Source of the DNA: Xylaria sp. FL1777
Lineage: Eukaryota; Ascomycota; Sordariomycetes; Xylariales; Xylariaceae
Assembly: GCA_022578965.1 (NCBI GenBank)
Contig: MU400524.1
Span: forward strand, 248,001-312,000
Length of the DNA stretch: 64,000 nt
Direction: 5' to 3'
Shown here: piece after piece, positions 36,213 to 48,027 of the stretch
Layout of the letters: each line of letters begins with the position of its first letter
How positions within the stretch are numbered: the stretch's first letter is position 1
Position numbers and translations under genes: made by a program
Notes under the pieces: model-generated
The model's input: only the letters and a program-made list of their open reading frames with translations
Databases searched by the model: none
What the model was told of the DNA's origin: nothing

Positions 36213-37265
36213 TCAGGGATCTTCATGCACCCGGCGACAGCTCCGGCAATCAAGCGTGCTTGTGGTTCGCTGGCCGGGAGAAAGGACCGGTGAACTCCGC
36301 AAAACTAGTTGTGGAGGGCTACGTCGGGCGGAAGCTATGGGCTGATACCCTGTATAGGCGATGACGATATCTGCGTCTAGTTTCGCCCCGTTATCGAGTT
36401 TCAGCCTGGTCTTTGTGGAGCTCTCGATGGATGCGTGATATGCCTGGAGGATGTGGACGTTCTGCAGGAGTCCGGCGAATTCATCCCCCGGTAGGTTGGC
36501 TATGTGTAAGTGTTTCCCTAGATCAAATCCCAGAGCCGATGAAACTAGGCATTTCATACTCACACGGCGTGATTTATACCTGTCCATTAACAATTAAGCA
36601 CATGTTTATTAAATTAGTATCCCTTGACTGTCTAATGCCTCTATTCGTTTGCCAAAGATGCAGCAAGGGATGACCCAGACGCTTCTGCATATACCTTAGA
36701 GCAGTCAGATGTAAGTTCGCTTGCAAGGTCGACGCCCCCTGACCTAAATCCAATAATGGTACCCCTCGAAAGACCCTGGTTCGCGGTAATACTTGCCCGC
36801 GAAAAAAATGCACCCTTGAAGAGCTTTCCCCTTACATTCTTGTATTAGGGGGGTGTGTGGGTGAAGGTGTCCCGTCGTTGCTAAGATTGCATCATAGGTC
36901 TCTCCCTCAGCCTTTGTCCCACGTTGCTGGAGTCCACAGTCCACATCCCATCCGCATTTGAAGAACCATGGTTTGCAAGCGCACGTGGCCCTTCATGTTG
37001 AATAGGTCCACCTCCTCGTGGATATGCCGCAAGCATCCCTCGGTGTCCGAAACCGCTGTGAAGAGCATTGATCCAATGAAGACTCGCCGAAGCTGGATGT
37101 ATCGTGACACGAGATTCCAGGCCGACCCCATCGTAAATGGACGATAGTACCTGTCCCTCCCTTCGAAGTCTTAGGATCAAGTTAGTTGGTTCAATAATCT
37201 GCCGACTCATAGTCGAAACTCGATCGCTCTGACCACGAGACTCTCGGCAGGACATTCCTCGACCG
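36213..37265 (-). pseudogene. Decayed flavin-containing monooxygenase (FMO-like)
   Basis: Blocks typical of fungal FMO proteins follow each other on the reverse strand in changing frames. FNLVTVEE lies near the start, then RHIHEEVDLFNMKGHVRLQT near 36980-37040, and TYDAILATTGHLHPHTPL near 36850-36900 (the FMO ATGxxH motif). KYYREPGSFEG and a damaged NADPH-binding turn with SGGVDLASELTSDCSKVY follow near 36700-36760, then ADIVIAYTGYQP near 36345-36385. Several stops and at least three frame changes break the gene, and the N-terminal GxGxxG FAD site is not recognisable. Intact relatives oxygenate N or S atoms in xenobiotic or secondary metabolism. Gene edges are approximate. Confidence 0.75.
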
Positions 37266-40200
37266 TGACCAGGTTGAATCCTATCCAATATCGTTTTATG
37301 ATTGATTGCCTTGACCGCCTCTCCAACTCCATCCTGACGAATTTTATGTGTGATTGCAGATCATGTGCGTGCCGCCTTATGCAGAAATCATGCCCGCCCC
37401 GCCCTGCGATGGAACACAGGCCGACACTGTGATATTCCAGAAAGGAGCGAAGAAAACAGAGGGTCGCTGCGGTGCAAAAGTAAGGCTTGAACTCACCTCC
37501 ACCTCTGCCTCCACCTCACGACTCCTCCCCGCTTCTCCCTGCTGTCTATACCTTGGCCGAAGGACCACAGGAATGTGAGGAGGAGCGGTCTGTATGGTGG
37601 ATTTGTCAAACAGCCAACCTGTCCATGGAAGTGTCTATTGGATCACAATTAAATGGGTGTAGGTTCAAATCCTATGAGCGCTAGTCTGAGCTTTCGGTGG
37701 TCACGCTCCTTTTCCCTATGTGTGCAACCCGGACGAATTGCTTCAACACTCACGTCCTGTTGGTTTGTAGGCGCTCGTGGTTTTATGGCCCCTCCCTCCC
37801 TTGTCTCCAAAGTTTCCTACCCCGCCTAACTCGTTTATTTCACCAGCGAGAGTGCGGCGTAGCTTCACGTATAGAGTATAGTGTACAGCGGAGAGGGAGT
37901 TCAGGTATCACACGACAAGAAGATGATGGCGAACAGCAAGCAACACTGATTGATGAAGATGGGGCCGTTCAACGTGGCATTGACATTGTGGCTCTTCGCG
38001 GTAAAAAGACCCGACTCATGATTTAATAGCGACAATAAAGATGACGACGACACTAGCGGCAATGCCTAACCTAACCCTAGGCATGAAGATGTCTTAGCCT
38101 CTGCCGAACTGCATGCTTAACGTAGCATTGCGTTGTGTGCAGGAATAAAAATAAAAAAAAGATTTACTATGCATTGAGTTAGGACCTAGGTAGATGCATT
38201 AGGGTTGAATACTAGGTTGGTGTCACATCACAGCTACGGGAGCAATGCAGACTTTCAGCCCTTGTTTAAATAGGTACTAATCAATATAATGAACATCAGT
38301 GCCGGATGTCGTGCAGAAATATCGAATGTGTAACAATAGTATAGTCCATCCTTACGAGATCTGATCACCATCGTCTGTTTGATCTACCTACCCTTGGCCC
38401 TTGGCCCTTGGCCTTACTCAGTATGATCCTATATGAAGCTTATTTATGCATATTGACCGCCCTACCCTGCATGTGTTGAGCGAATTCTAACTATCGACTT
38501 CCTCGATACAACTACCAAATTGGCAAAAAGAATTGGCAAAAATTGGCAGACATTACTCAACATACTACGTTCTACGACATAAAAACAGTATCACAAATTC
38601 GCCTACTAAAGAGGTACCGATATCAGTCCCGTATATTGTGTCCGTGTCCGTCCGTCCGTCCATCTATCTGCTTGTCTTGGACTTCGTTTACCTACCTACA
38701 CGAACAGAATAGAGATTACCTATCAAAGAGATCCACCATACGAGGTGTAAAACAGATCATACAGGAGCGCTTACTAGTTAAATGGTCGTCCAAACATACC
38801 GGACACGTATTTTATGCTATCTCCATAGAGCACAGTGGTATACTGTAGAACGGGCCGAGACCAGGATCAGAATCATTCGGCTCGATGCTGGAAATAAGTG
38901 CCGGGGCGAACCACCCTAGAAAGATTTCGGCTTATTTGTACCGAAGGATGACCGCAGCTTGGACCCATCCAGAGTAATATCTTGCGGTCTATTCGTCTAT
39001 GAGATAGGTTTATCATAACAAGGGCCGTTTCTACCTGGCTGGTCCTTGGCTGTATCCTCTTTTCCCTGTCGTTTGTTTGTCAAATTACCTCGTGTTGCTG
39101 ACATTCTTGCCAACGAGTTGCCGGCAATGAAGCTGCAGGGTCAAGGTTGAATGAAGCAGCCAGACATAGTGTACACTAGACATACGCGAGACGTGCGCAT
39201 GGAATACTACGGTAGCATCCCTGATTTCCCGCTAACGTTAGCTAGTAACAACTGTTACCGGCTGTCTTCATCCACGTATTTACCTCCCTATGATAGACAG
39301 AGTTATGTACGCTACATCCGTTTTGAGAAACGGTGCGGCCTTGCTGTAAGGGATGGGCATATGCCAACTTAGTGTACAGTGATTACCTTGCTTCTTCTCG
39401 GCGCATAGCCGATTTATTCTAGCCAACCTGGCATCTGCACACGTGCGGGAAAGGGAAAAAAAGGGGACCACACCATTATTACTGTAGGGCTTGATCTAAC
39501 TGATTCTGTGCCGGCCAAGCCTTTGTCTCATCGAGACGAACGAACCACAAAAACACTTTAGCTAAGGACAACGGTACCTAACGGTAGTGGTAATGGCGCC
39601 GACCACGGGAGACACTAAGTTAAATACATAGCTTCTAGCTAAGAGCTGCCCTGAGACGAACGATCCTTGTCTTGGCATCGTTGTTAGTCGATGAAGAAAG
39701 AGTAAGGATACTAACAATAAACCAGGTTGATCGGCCGTACATTATACATGGTGTCATGACTCTTGCGGTGCATCCCAATGTTCACTCTTCTGCCCTGTCC
39801 CCCTTTCCCAAGGATACCATAGTATACTGCTGTGGTGACATAGCAAGATGGTGTAGGATGCGCAAAGTGCTTTGCAGCCGCAGTGACAGTAAATGCACGG
39901 TTGATACCGTCGCAGGAAGGATCCGTCATCTGCCCCCAGTTCGAGCCCAATCACCGAGCATTCGTTGAGCCGTCACCGAGAGTCCTCAGTCTCGTGGTGT
40001 GTGTGTAACTGCAATTTGCGCACATCGCCGGCCATAACCAAGAGAAAAGACCGGGTTCAGCCCAATATGGATCCTGGTGTCCTCCGGCAGTTATTTTCAT
40101 TATCGCTATATTATTATTATTGTGATTATTGTCTGATATCGTGGGAAAAGCGCATTGCCGACGGCTGATGATACAGACTTTCCCACAAGCCTCGCACCCA

Positions 40201-40824
40201 GACACACTGAGACAGCTTGCCTCACACACCCATTATTTACTACTACTACTACCTCTACTACCTATCACATTACGTTATGATACCATCACACCTGCATAGA
40301 AAGTAAGGAACAGACAGGCCGGCCTAGATACATACGTAGGATGTACGGCGCCGTGGCATAGGGCTATCCCTTCGTGCAGAAATTCACACGCAAGTAAGAC
40401 TGGGACCCAGTCGCCGTGGTAGGCACCTCGGCCTCATTTCTGGAGATCACCCTCGCTTAGAGAGGATCCCCTAATGGCACCTTTTGTGTCTCTCGGCTTG
40501 TTTCTCTTGGAATATTACCAGGTAACCAATGCGTGAGTTAGCGGGTCAGGGCAAACGTCGTCGGAGCGAAGGGCGGGGACCTTTTCGAATACACCTAACA
40601 TAACTCAGCAGCACTCGAATAGACTCGACACCATCCGACATGGAGTAGGTGTCAGCATTTTCATTTTTTATATTCGACTTATTATAGACGAACCGCCACC
40701 GAAAAGGACAATAGAACAAAAATATCGATCGAGTTACGGTAGATCTCTCGAGCGGGCTTTGCGTTGAGTTATTATTGATTATACCTATCACTGTATACAA
40801 GATAGAGTTAGACGGCAACGAAGA
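37266..40824. other. Long intergenic region
   Basis: About 3.5 kb with no supported gene. It contains a CCCTTGG tandem repeat, short CCGT/CATC simple repeats near 38.65 kb and an ATT-rich microsatellite near 40.1 kb. The last part is the promoter of the methyltransferase gene. Confidence 0.5.
38391..38411. repeat. CCCTTGG tandem repeat, three copies
   Basis: Three exact heptamers lie end to end in non-coding DNA. Confidence 0.9.
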
Positions 40825-42014
40825 ATGGCCTCTCGGCATAAAGTGAGTGTATTTACATCTATGCCATGCCGACGTATTTCTAAACGTTCACCGTCGCAGA
40901 AATCATCAGTTCCCACAGACGGAGGCGATTCCCACTCTAAGGCGACTTCAACAGAAGAAGAGCCATATATCGAGGCTTTCGGTCATAAATATCACTACTC
41001 CGGTAGGATTTTCGTGCCTTTCGATGAGAAGGAACAGCAACGCATGGAACTTCAACACAAATTGTTCAGACACTGCTTGAACGGTGCCCTAACAGCTACA
41101 CGGATCCCCTTAAATGTCGAGAACATCTTAGATCTTGGGACCGGGACAGGCCTGTGGCCCCTAGAGATGGCTGTCAGATACCCGCAGGCTAACATCCTCG
41201 GCATCGACATATCCCGGATCCAAAAGACGAACGCCGTCCCACCCAACGTAAAGTTCGCCATTAGTAACGTCGAGGATCCCTGGCCCATGCCCGATGACTC
41301 GATAGACTTCCTACACATTCGTGGTCTAGCGGGTGGTGTCAGTGACTGGCCGGGCTTGTTCAAGCAGGCTTACGAGAAACTTGAGCCAGGAGGACTCCTT
41401 GAATGGACAGAGATGGCCATTCAGATCTTCGATTTCGACAGTAATCTTGGTGATACCGAGGTGTGCCCAAAGTTTCTAAACTTGTGGCGCGACCTTAGCA
41501 AGCGCAACAACATTGACTTCACTCCCTCACCCAACGGCCCCATCTGGCTTCTCGAGGCCGGCTTCGAGCAGATAGCCCAGCGGATCGAGATCCTGCCTAT
41601 AGGGACCTGGGCCCAGGATGAAAAGCTACAAACTCGACAGAACCTGATGAACACGATCTCCAGCGAGCATTTTGGTATATTCACCGGCAGCATCATTTCT
41701 TACTGTACATTCAACTAAGAACTTAATGACTAGAAAATCACTGCGGACTGTTATTCACGAATTCCGGATGGACACGAGAACGATTCGACGCCATAGCACC
41801 GACGTTTTTCAGCGAGCTTCATGCCGAGTCCATAAAACCCTATACCACGTTGTAAGAAACGTTTCTTCTCACTTGTCTATCTTTTTACCAATTCCCTCCA
41901 TTTTCTCCCCTCCCCCCTTCTCCTCATTAATCCATTACCCACTAACCGAAACTACATCATACCAACAGAGTCTTCACCACAGCAAGAAAACCCCGCCTAG
42001 ATGAAGACCAATAA
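40825..42014 (+). CDS. LaeA-like SAM-dependent methyltransferase
   Basis: The SAM-binding motif I is ILDLGTGTGLWPLEMA, followed by ILGIDIS and a PDDSIDFLHIRG motif, as in LaeA-like methyltransferases. Reading straight on ends early at 41718. Splicing at 41675-41733 and 41852-41968 instead continues into a family-like C-terminus (SGWTRERF... ending TTARKPRLDEDQ) that stops at 42014. A 57-base GTGAGT...CGCAG segment near the start (40843-40899) is a likely first intron but is in frame and stop-free, so both forms encode protein: 318 residues spliced, 337 retained. LaeA-type proteins act in the nucleus as regulators of secondary metabolism, but most paralogues in this large family have unknown substrates. 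No biosynthetic cluster surrounds it here. Confidence 0.83.
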
Positions 42015-43253
42015 ACCACCCAAAACAGCGCAGACAGGCCCATCTAACGGCCATAGACATACGTGCCAAGGTGGCGAATTTCTGCAAATAAGACGCCGTT
42101 AAGGTCTTCCCTGCGGTCTCCGCACGACGACTTTCTCCCTTTCAAAGTGGCTATGTCCATCCTCATTGGAGGGAGAGGGTCATTCGGTTACTTTGGCCTA
42201 GCCTGCTCTGTCTCAGGACTACTCCCATCTCTACATACTCGGCATATATACACATACCTTACCTACCTCCACACCTGAGCCTCCCGTCCATACATGATTG
42301 ACCGACATACCCTTCGCTTGAGAGGGACCTTGTTCAGTCTGACACACGCTATACATTAGTTACAGGACTACAAATCCCGAGAGCCAATGACCCGTCATGT
42401 TTGTTATGGACTCCAAACGCCATCACATCTGCCCGCACTGCATGAGATGCATTAAGTGTCACATATCAGCCTCTTGACCGTTATCTATCATCTGTTCATA
42501 CATCAAGGTATCTACTCAAGGTGGTAATAACTATTTAATCGTTTAATACAAAAATACTATCAACATGTTCTCAACGTCTCAGTGTACATGGTACCGAGAA
42601 CCTGAAGTTTTCTTCTTGCACACCCTCAAGTATCAAGTAGATGACCAGCATTCCGGAGATCTCCTCCTAGGACTCTCACAGATGACATACCCGTTAAGTT
42701 TCGAGCTCATCGTATGATGATGACCTTAATGAAGACTACCCAATCTAGAAAACTATCGAGTCCAAAATCCTTTGAAATCAGATCTATATAAGAAAGACAG
42801 TGGCAACTACCACACATACATGTGCTTTATATATCTATTACCTATTCACATTACAATAGACTTACATGCTTATGAGCAGAATATGTAGCTGACAATAAAA
42901 TCATCGATCCTCATTTTCCAATGCTTGCCATCCGTCGCATAAGCCACCAACTCACCAACTCATTCACTCTCGTATTCCCTCTCGCCTACCGCTAACTAAC
43001 TCCCTTCACCTACGCCGAAATTCCAGATCTCGCATCATTAACAGTAGCAACACGAGCACCCAGAAGCGTAAAATAACCAATAACAACCACAGCTCCATTC
43101 TTTCATGACTGCAGTCTTGACATTTGCTCCGACTTGTTAGCTGCAAGCCACGTCCGCCTGCCTGCCTGCATGCATGATCCGGCCCGTTCTCTCATTCTCT
43201 TTCTCCATCCGTCGCACGAACTCAAGTACGCACCGCATGTATCAGTACCAACT

Positions 43254-43289
<36 letters not shown>

Positions 43290-44225
43290 CTTACCAACAA
43301 TACATATGTACGTGACGGGAACGGCTGTCTACATACATACATGCAAAAAAAGGCATTACAACCTCGGTTGAGCGGAGATATCTATCTGGACCAGACCAGG
43401 CTAGGCCAGAGGCCCCAATCGAACCACATCTCAGCAAACGTTGGTACCGGTAGAAGTACGCTGCAGCTACAGGTACGTATCCTAGATATACGGTGCTGTT
43501 AGTAGCAAGGAGCCAGGTAGTTGACGTGCGTCTCGAGTGAAGTGCATAAGGGTGGGGGTTCTTGGGGGGTTAGGGTGAAATATATGAACCGAGTTTGTAA
43601 GATACGCTTCGAGTTACTTAGAAAAGGAAAAGCAAAAAGGACGAGGTAAGAGAGAGCTATGGTTCAATAACAAGATATCTCCAGCAAGGGGAACCTACAC
43701 CACACTACCTTGATCAGGGAGTTACCGGTAGATGAGGTTGGACTTGGACCATACCGAGAGCACAAATGGTACGCCAAACAATGATCACCGGGCAGTAAAT
43801 TATTGTGACTCGGTCACAGTCACAACCGTATAGTATACATATCCTATGCCTCTCCTCTCGTGAGATGTTCCTATGTAAGCATCGGCGGTTACGATCATAC
43901 CTATACCCAGTAGATATAGTCAAACGGAACTTTTGTTCGGCCACTGAGCGGTGCAGCCAGTCTAGACCCAACTAACGTAATTGTATACCTTTACTAGATT
44001 AAGTAGGCATCCCACGCTTGATCGGGGAAAAGATGATAGCCACACGGTCAAAGAACCTACATTAGTAGATTATAGCTTAGAGCTCGGACCTACCCGCTGC
44101 CCGAGACCCTAGAGTAAAAGTAGAGTACAGTGTCGTGCATAGACGAATTATGTTCTCATCCCAGCCTATAAACAACCCCTAGACTCAAAAATTCAGCAAT
44201 CACTTTATCAATCGAGCGCCGGTAG
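42015..44225. other. Intergenic region with CT microsatellite
   Basis: No gene seen in about 2.2 kb; open frames around 43.1-43.5 kb are produced by the CT repeat. Confidence 0.6.
43255..43288. repeat. CT dinucleotide microsatellite
   Basis: An almost uninterrupted (CT)n run. Confidence 0.9.
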
Positions 44226-45215
44226 TCAACCTTGATTAATCTTTAACGAGAAGTCGACGTGAGGTGTGCCCTGGTGGATAGAGCTCGTAGAGATGATGTC
44301 AATATCTGAAAAAGGAAAAAAAAGGCGAGCGACGGTGATCAGCTGGTCTGTTCCATAAGCGGATGCGCACGTCGACGGGGACTCACCGTTATTCGCATAA
44401 TCGAAGACGTTGTCTTCGCGCAAGCCGCCGCTCACCTCGATAAGGAACTCCCTCTGGCCCTTCCACTTCTCGCGCAGGCTCTTGGCGGCGACCCTGACGC
44501 CCTCGCCGGTGAAGTTGTCGAGCATGACGACGTCGGCGCCGGCGCGGATGGCCTCATCGGCCTCGTCCTCGTTCTGCACCTCGACCTCGACCTTGAGCGC
44601 GAAGCCGGCGACGAGCTTGGCGGCGCGCACGGCCTCGGTGATGTTGCCGCGGCTCCAGACGTGGTTGTCCTTGAGCATGACCATGGAGCTCAGGTCCATC
44701 CTGTGGGTGTCGGCGCCGCCCACGAGCATGCCGTACTTCTCGACGAGGCGGAAGCCCGGCGTCGTCTTGCGCGTCCCCGCCAGGATGCCCCGGTAGCCGG
44801 CGCTGCGCAGGCTCAGGAGCAGGTTCCGGCTGACGGTGGCGATGCCGGAGCAGCGGGCCAGCAGGTTCAGGCCGACGCGCTCGCCGAGCAGCAGGCCTCG
44901 CACGGGCCCCGTCACGGTGGCGACCTTGAACTTGCTAGATCCGTCTTTGGGTCGCTCGATGTAGCTGCCCTCGGCCGCGTGCCACTCGACGGTGCAGCCG
45001 CATTGCGTGAAGATCTCGGTGAAGAACGGCACGCCGGCTATGATGCCGGCGCTCTTGCCCCATAGCGTGGCGGTATGTTCTTTCTCTCCAACCACATATC
45101 CGGCGTAGTCGAACGAAGGCGTGTCTTCGGCAAGCCAGGCGGTGATCTGGGCCTTCCAGCTTGGAGGCAGGATGTGCTCGAGGGAGCCGTGGTGGATGGG
45201 TTGTTCTCGAGGCAT
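44226..45215 (-). CDS. BNA6: Quinolinate phosphoribosyltransferase (nicotinate-nucleotide pyrophosphorylase, decarboxylating)
   Basis: The enzyme turns quinolinate and PRPP into nicotinate mononucleotide, the last committed step of de novo NAD synthesis. Exons (reverse strand) 45215-44387 and 44305-44226 give 302 residues, close to the usual 280-300. Key blocks are [16 protein letters not shown], the substrate-binding [57 protein letters not shown] and EVSGGL. The 81-base intron (44306-44386, GTGAGT...TTTTTTCAG) is a multiple of three and has no in-frame stop. The unspliced message would therefore also read through, adding 27 residues between YANN and DIIS; the spliced form fits the family better. 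The coding region is strikingly GC-rich compared with its flanks. Confidence 0.95.
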   Translation of the reverse strand: MPREQPIHHGSLEHILPPSWKAQITAWLAEDTPSFDYAGYVVGEKEHTATLWGKSAGIIAGVPFFTEIFTQCGCTVEWHAAEGSYIERPKDGSSKFKVATVTGPVRGLLLGERVGLNLLARCSGIATVSRNLLLSLRSAGYRGILAGTRKTTPGFRLVEKYGMLVGGADTHRMDLSSMVMLKDNHVWSRGNITEAVRAAKLVAGFALKVEVEVQNEDEADEAIRAGADVVMLDNFTGEGVRVAAKSLREKWKGQREFLIEVSGGLREDNVFDYANNGESPSTCASAYGTDQLITVARLFFPFSDIDIISTSSIHQGTPHVDFSLKINQG

Positions 45216-45853
45216 CGGGGATCGCGGGCAAAAAGGATGTTCGTTTCGATTCGGTTCTTTGCTTTGTTCGTCGCGGGCGCGCGTTTCGTGGGAATTGGGA
45301 TTGGTCTGACGTCTAGTGTGAAAGAGGCTTGTTCATTCGTGATATTCGATGACAACGGACCGGTATTCGAAGATATTGTATAAGTAGGGAGGTAGTCTTA
45401 AGGTACCTACTAAGTACTTAAGTAGGTACTTACCTAGGTAGGTAAGTAGATAGAAGGTAGAATACTCCAAGGAATGTGGAAGTTGCCTCCTCCGATTAGC
45501 GTCGGTGACTTGTCCCTCCCTCTGTTGAGCTGTTCCTGAGCCGTTTCCACCCGAGCCGCCTTGCGGTTACTAGAGTTAATGGAGGGGCAGAGAGTAGGTA
45601 GTCGCTAGAGGGGTACCTAGTGAATGCCGACAGAGGACCGAAAGCTTAAGTGCTTTATCATCTGATAACAGTCACTGTGACCTTCGCATCAATTCAACGC
45701 TGTCATCAATTTATTCTCTCAACTACCAATTTTTCATCTTTACGCGTTATCCTTCCCACTCATCATGATATGACCGTACCAGCCCATGACACATTCTTAA
45801 TTCAACACCCAACATTGAGGTGCCTAGGCAGTATCGTGATGTTCCCTCATATT
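45216..45853. other. Intergenic region with TAGGTACC patch
   Basis: This is the promoter side of the quinolinate phosphoribosyltransferase gene. A patch of TAGGTACTTAAGTAGG-like palindromes lies at about 45400-45455. No gene seen. Confidence 0.6.
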
Positions 45854-46700
45854 TTAGATCCAATCCATCGACCTGCCTGAATAGACCTGCATCCACTCAC
45901 TTCCAAGTTCAATAGAATCCTCGTCGTCCGGTAGATGAGCCTTCATCTTGTCATTGCGTTGCCGGTTCCGCCTCGTGTCAGGATAGTAATTGTGGATGAT
46001 GCCAAGGACGTTCGCCCAGCTCTGCCAGGACATCGGGTGAGGGAAGCGATGTAGCTCGACGCTGTGCGCATGTAATCAGCAGTGTTATCCCAACTCATGA
46101 ACACCCCGCGGTTTCTCAATTTTCACATACCCGCCGGATCAGACGAGGCACTGCCTCCCCTCCCTCGTCGACCGATGAGCCCGAAGACCGCACTGCGGCT
46201 CTTGCATCCGTCATGGGAGCGTCATTAGCCGTGATGACCAGGTCATTCGCACCACCGCTAATTATGCAGCTGCTCGCGTTCTTGTTAATCTTGGTAAGAA
46301 CGCGTTGAATTATGATGGTGGTGGTTCGGTCCCGTTTCGGCAAGTCGAATGTGATCCTGCATTCGGTGAAAGGCGCCAGATACTTCGACACCCAGGCCTG
46401 TCGGATGTAGTTCATGAGATCGATATTGTGTGGCGGGACCCGCATTATGAGCTTGTCTCTGCTCTCGTGGACTATATGGCCATATTGCGCGATGTTTCTG
46501 GAAAAAGAGCCGGGTTCGTTGAGAGGTACGGCAAGGAAGCGGCAGGTGATTGTGCCCGCTGCTTTGGGATGCTGGCTGAGTACTTTGGGGACTAGATACG
46601 GGTCATCTAGGTCGTACACATCAGCTTCGTTCTGGCTCTGACTTGGCTTGTGTAGTGCCTCAGGTTCAATATTTTGAACTGGTCTGCCTGAACTCGCCAT
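45854..46700 (-). CDS. Hypothetical protein, two exons
   Basis: Exon 1 (46700-46131, 190 codons) is hydrophilic; it begins MASSGRPVQNIEPEALHKPS and later has ITFDLPKRDRTTTIIIQRVL. Beyond a GTATGT donor, a well-formed protein frame resumes: LHRFPHPMSWQSWANVLGII, then NYYPDTRRNRQRNDKMKAHL, ending MDWI at 45854. With acceptor CGTCGAG at 46055 the frames join in phase (256 residues). With the more usual CACAG acceptor at 46062 the reading shifts and stops after about 20 different residues. I prefer the in-phase join because the second frame looks like real protein. No domain is recognised, and no signal peptide or membrane segment is seen. The next gene to the right is another unknown on the same strand. 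Confidence 0.58.
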
Positions 46701-47277
46701 TGTTTGATGTTTCCAGACGATGGATGTGTGATGGGGAAGGGTGATGGGGAAGGTTCAAAAACGAGGATAGAAATTTCCTAGGTTGGATAGAGTGTGTGTC
46801 TTGCTGCAGTCCATCGAGAGGAAATTGAAACGAGCTTGCTGTTGGGTCAACCAGGTGAATTGAAACTGGTTGGAATTCGAAATCAGGTTGTAGACTGTGA
46901 TAGGTGCGAGTGTTTGAGATATCTCACTGCTCTGTGTGGTCTACTACATGTGAATTATTTACAAGATCTTCCACAGACATAAACGTGAATGAACGCTTTG
47001 TACTTTGACACTTCTGCCACACTCCTCTTATTTAGAACAATGTCCACGTTATTCCAGCATTAAGGCACAGAGGCAATTGTTTTGTCTTTTCATCATGATT
47101 TCTTTATAACATTGAAATGAAACAGAAGTCTATAAACCATTGAACCCAATATTGACGCCTCCCAGTGTCTAAAGTTCCTGTGCCTCTCTACATATCATGA
47201 ATCAAATATCATACAATCATCAAGCGTTAGATCTGCATCATCCATCTCCTTTCATGGTCGTTCAACACCTTCATTCA
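46701..47277. other. Intergenic region between two hypothetical genes
   Basis: About 575 bases, the promoter of the left gene and 3' region of the right gene. No gene seen. Confidence 0.6.
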
Positions 47278-48027
47278 TCAATACCAAGTGGGAGCGGTAC
47301 GCCAATGTCGAAGCATTGTATCGACAGCTTGCGTCCACTCATACACGAAACATTGAGTTAGCTGCTCTGCTTCCTCTGGAGAGGGAAACCGACCACCCCA
47401 CATCTCCGGCTTCTGAGCTTCAGATTGCGCGCAGATCAATATCAACCCTCTGTTCCACAACAAGTCAGTAACCGTAGAGTGAGCGAGGGAATATGAACAG
47501 GGTGTGAACTCAGAAAGGGGTAGATGGTGAATGTAACGGGGTTCGACGTACGCGTCGCGGATTTTGACCAAACATAGCCACGCCAAGTTCCAGCTTCGGC
47601 TGGACTCTAGATCGTCGCGGACCAGACTCCGGGCTTCCTCAATCAAGGAACTCGAGACGGGGTAGTTACGGGTCAAGCCTCTCAGCTCTAGCAGCATCTG
47701 GTTGCTGTTCACGTAGTAGTCCCATGCCGATATCATGGGTTCTTGGAATGCTTGCAGGTCTTCCTCGCTCTCACAGCTTATCGCAACCCGTTCAATCCGA
47801 CGTAGCTCGGTTAACGTGTTGACTGTATGATTTCGTAATGACTCAATCATCTGCTTCACGGAGCGCTGTTGATATAATCAATATAAGCACTTGGCGCATT
47901 TCGCTTCCGGCGTGAGCAGAAAGTTCCATGATGTTACCCAATGTGCGAGGAATGGTAACGCCTATGATGAAAACCTTTTACGTACCTGGCTTCTACTTCC
48001 CCGGGAACTTCGGCTGCCCGAATGCAT
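47278..48027 (-). CDS. Hypothetical protein, two exons
   Basis: The main exon (47865-47278) is open for 195 codons plus stop but has no good start of its own. Upstream, a 14-codon exon (48027-47986, MHSGSRSSRGSRSQ) ends at a strong donor (CAG|GTACGT), and the main exon follows an ACAG acceptor in phase, giving 209 residues. The protein looks alpha-helical and charged, with ELRRIERVAISCESEEDLQA, ISAWDYYVNSNQMLLELRGL and a tryptophan-rich C-terminus ending HWRTAPTWY. I recognise no family. It shares strand and spacing with the preceding unknown gene, and both look like lineage-restricted fungal proteins (inference). Confidence 0.6.

Noticed and set aside
37600..37682. Perfect tRNA B-box-like word GGTTCAAATCC at 37662-37672
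   Set aside because: No 5' acceptor strand pairing with AGCGCTA, no A box and no workable anticodon arm upstream; not a tRNA.
44410..45065. Long frames antisense to quinolinate phosphoribosyltransferase (up to 134 codons)
   Set aside because: They mirror the GC-rich codon third positions of the real gene and carry no motif.
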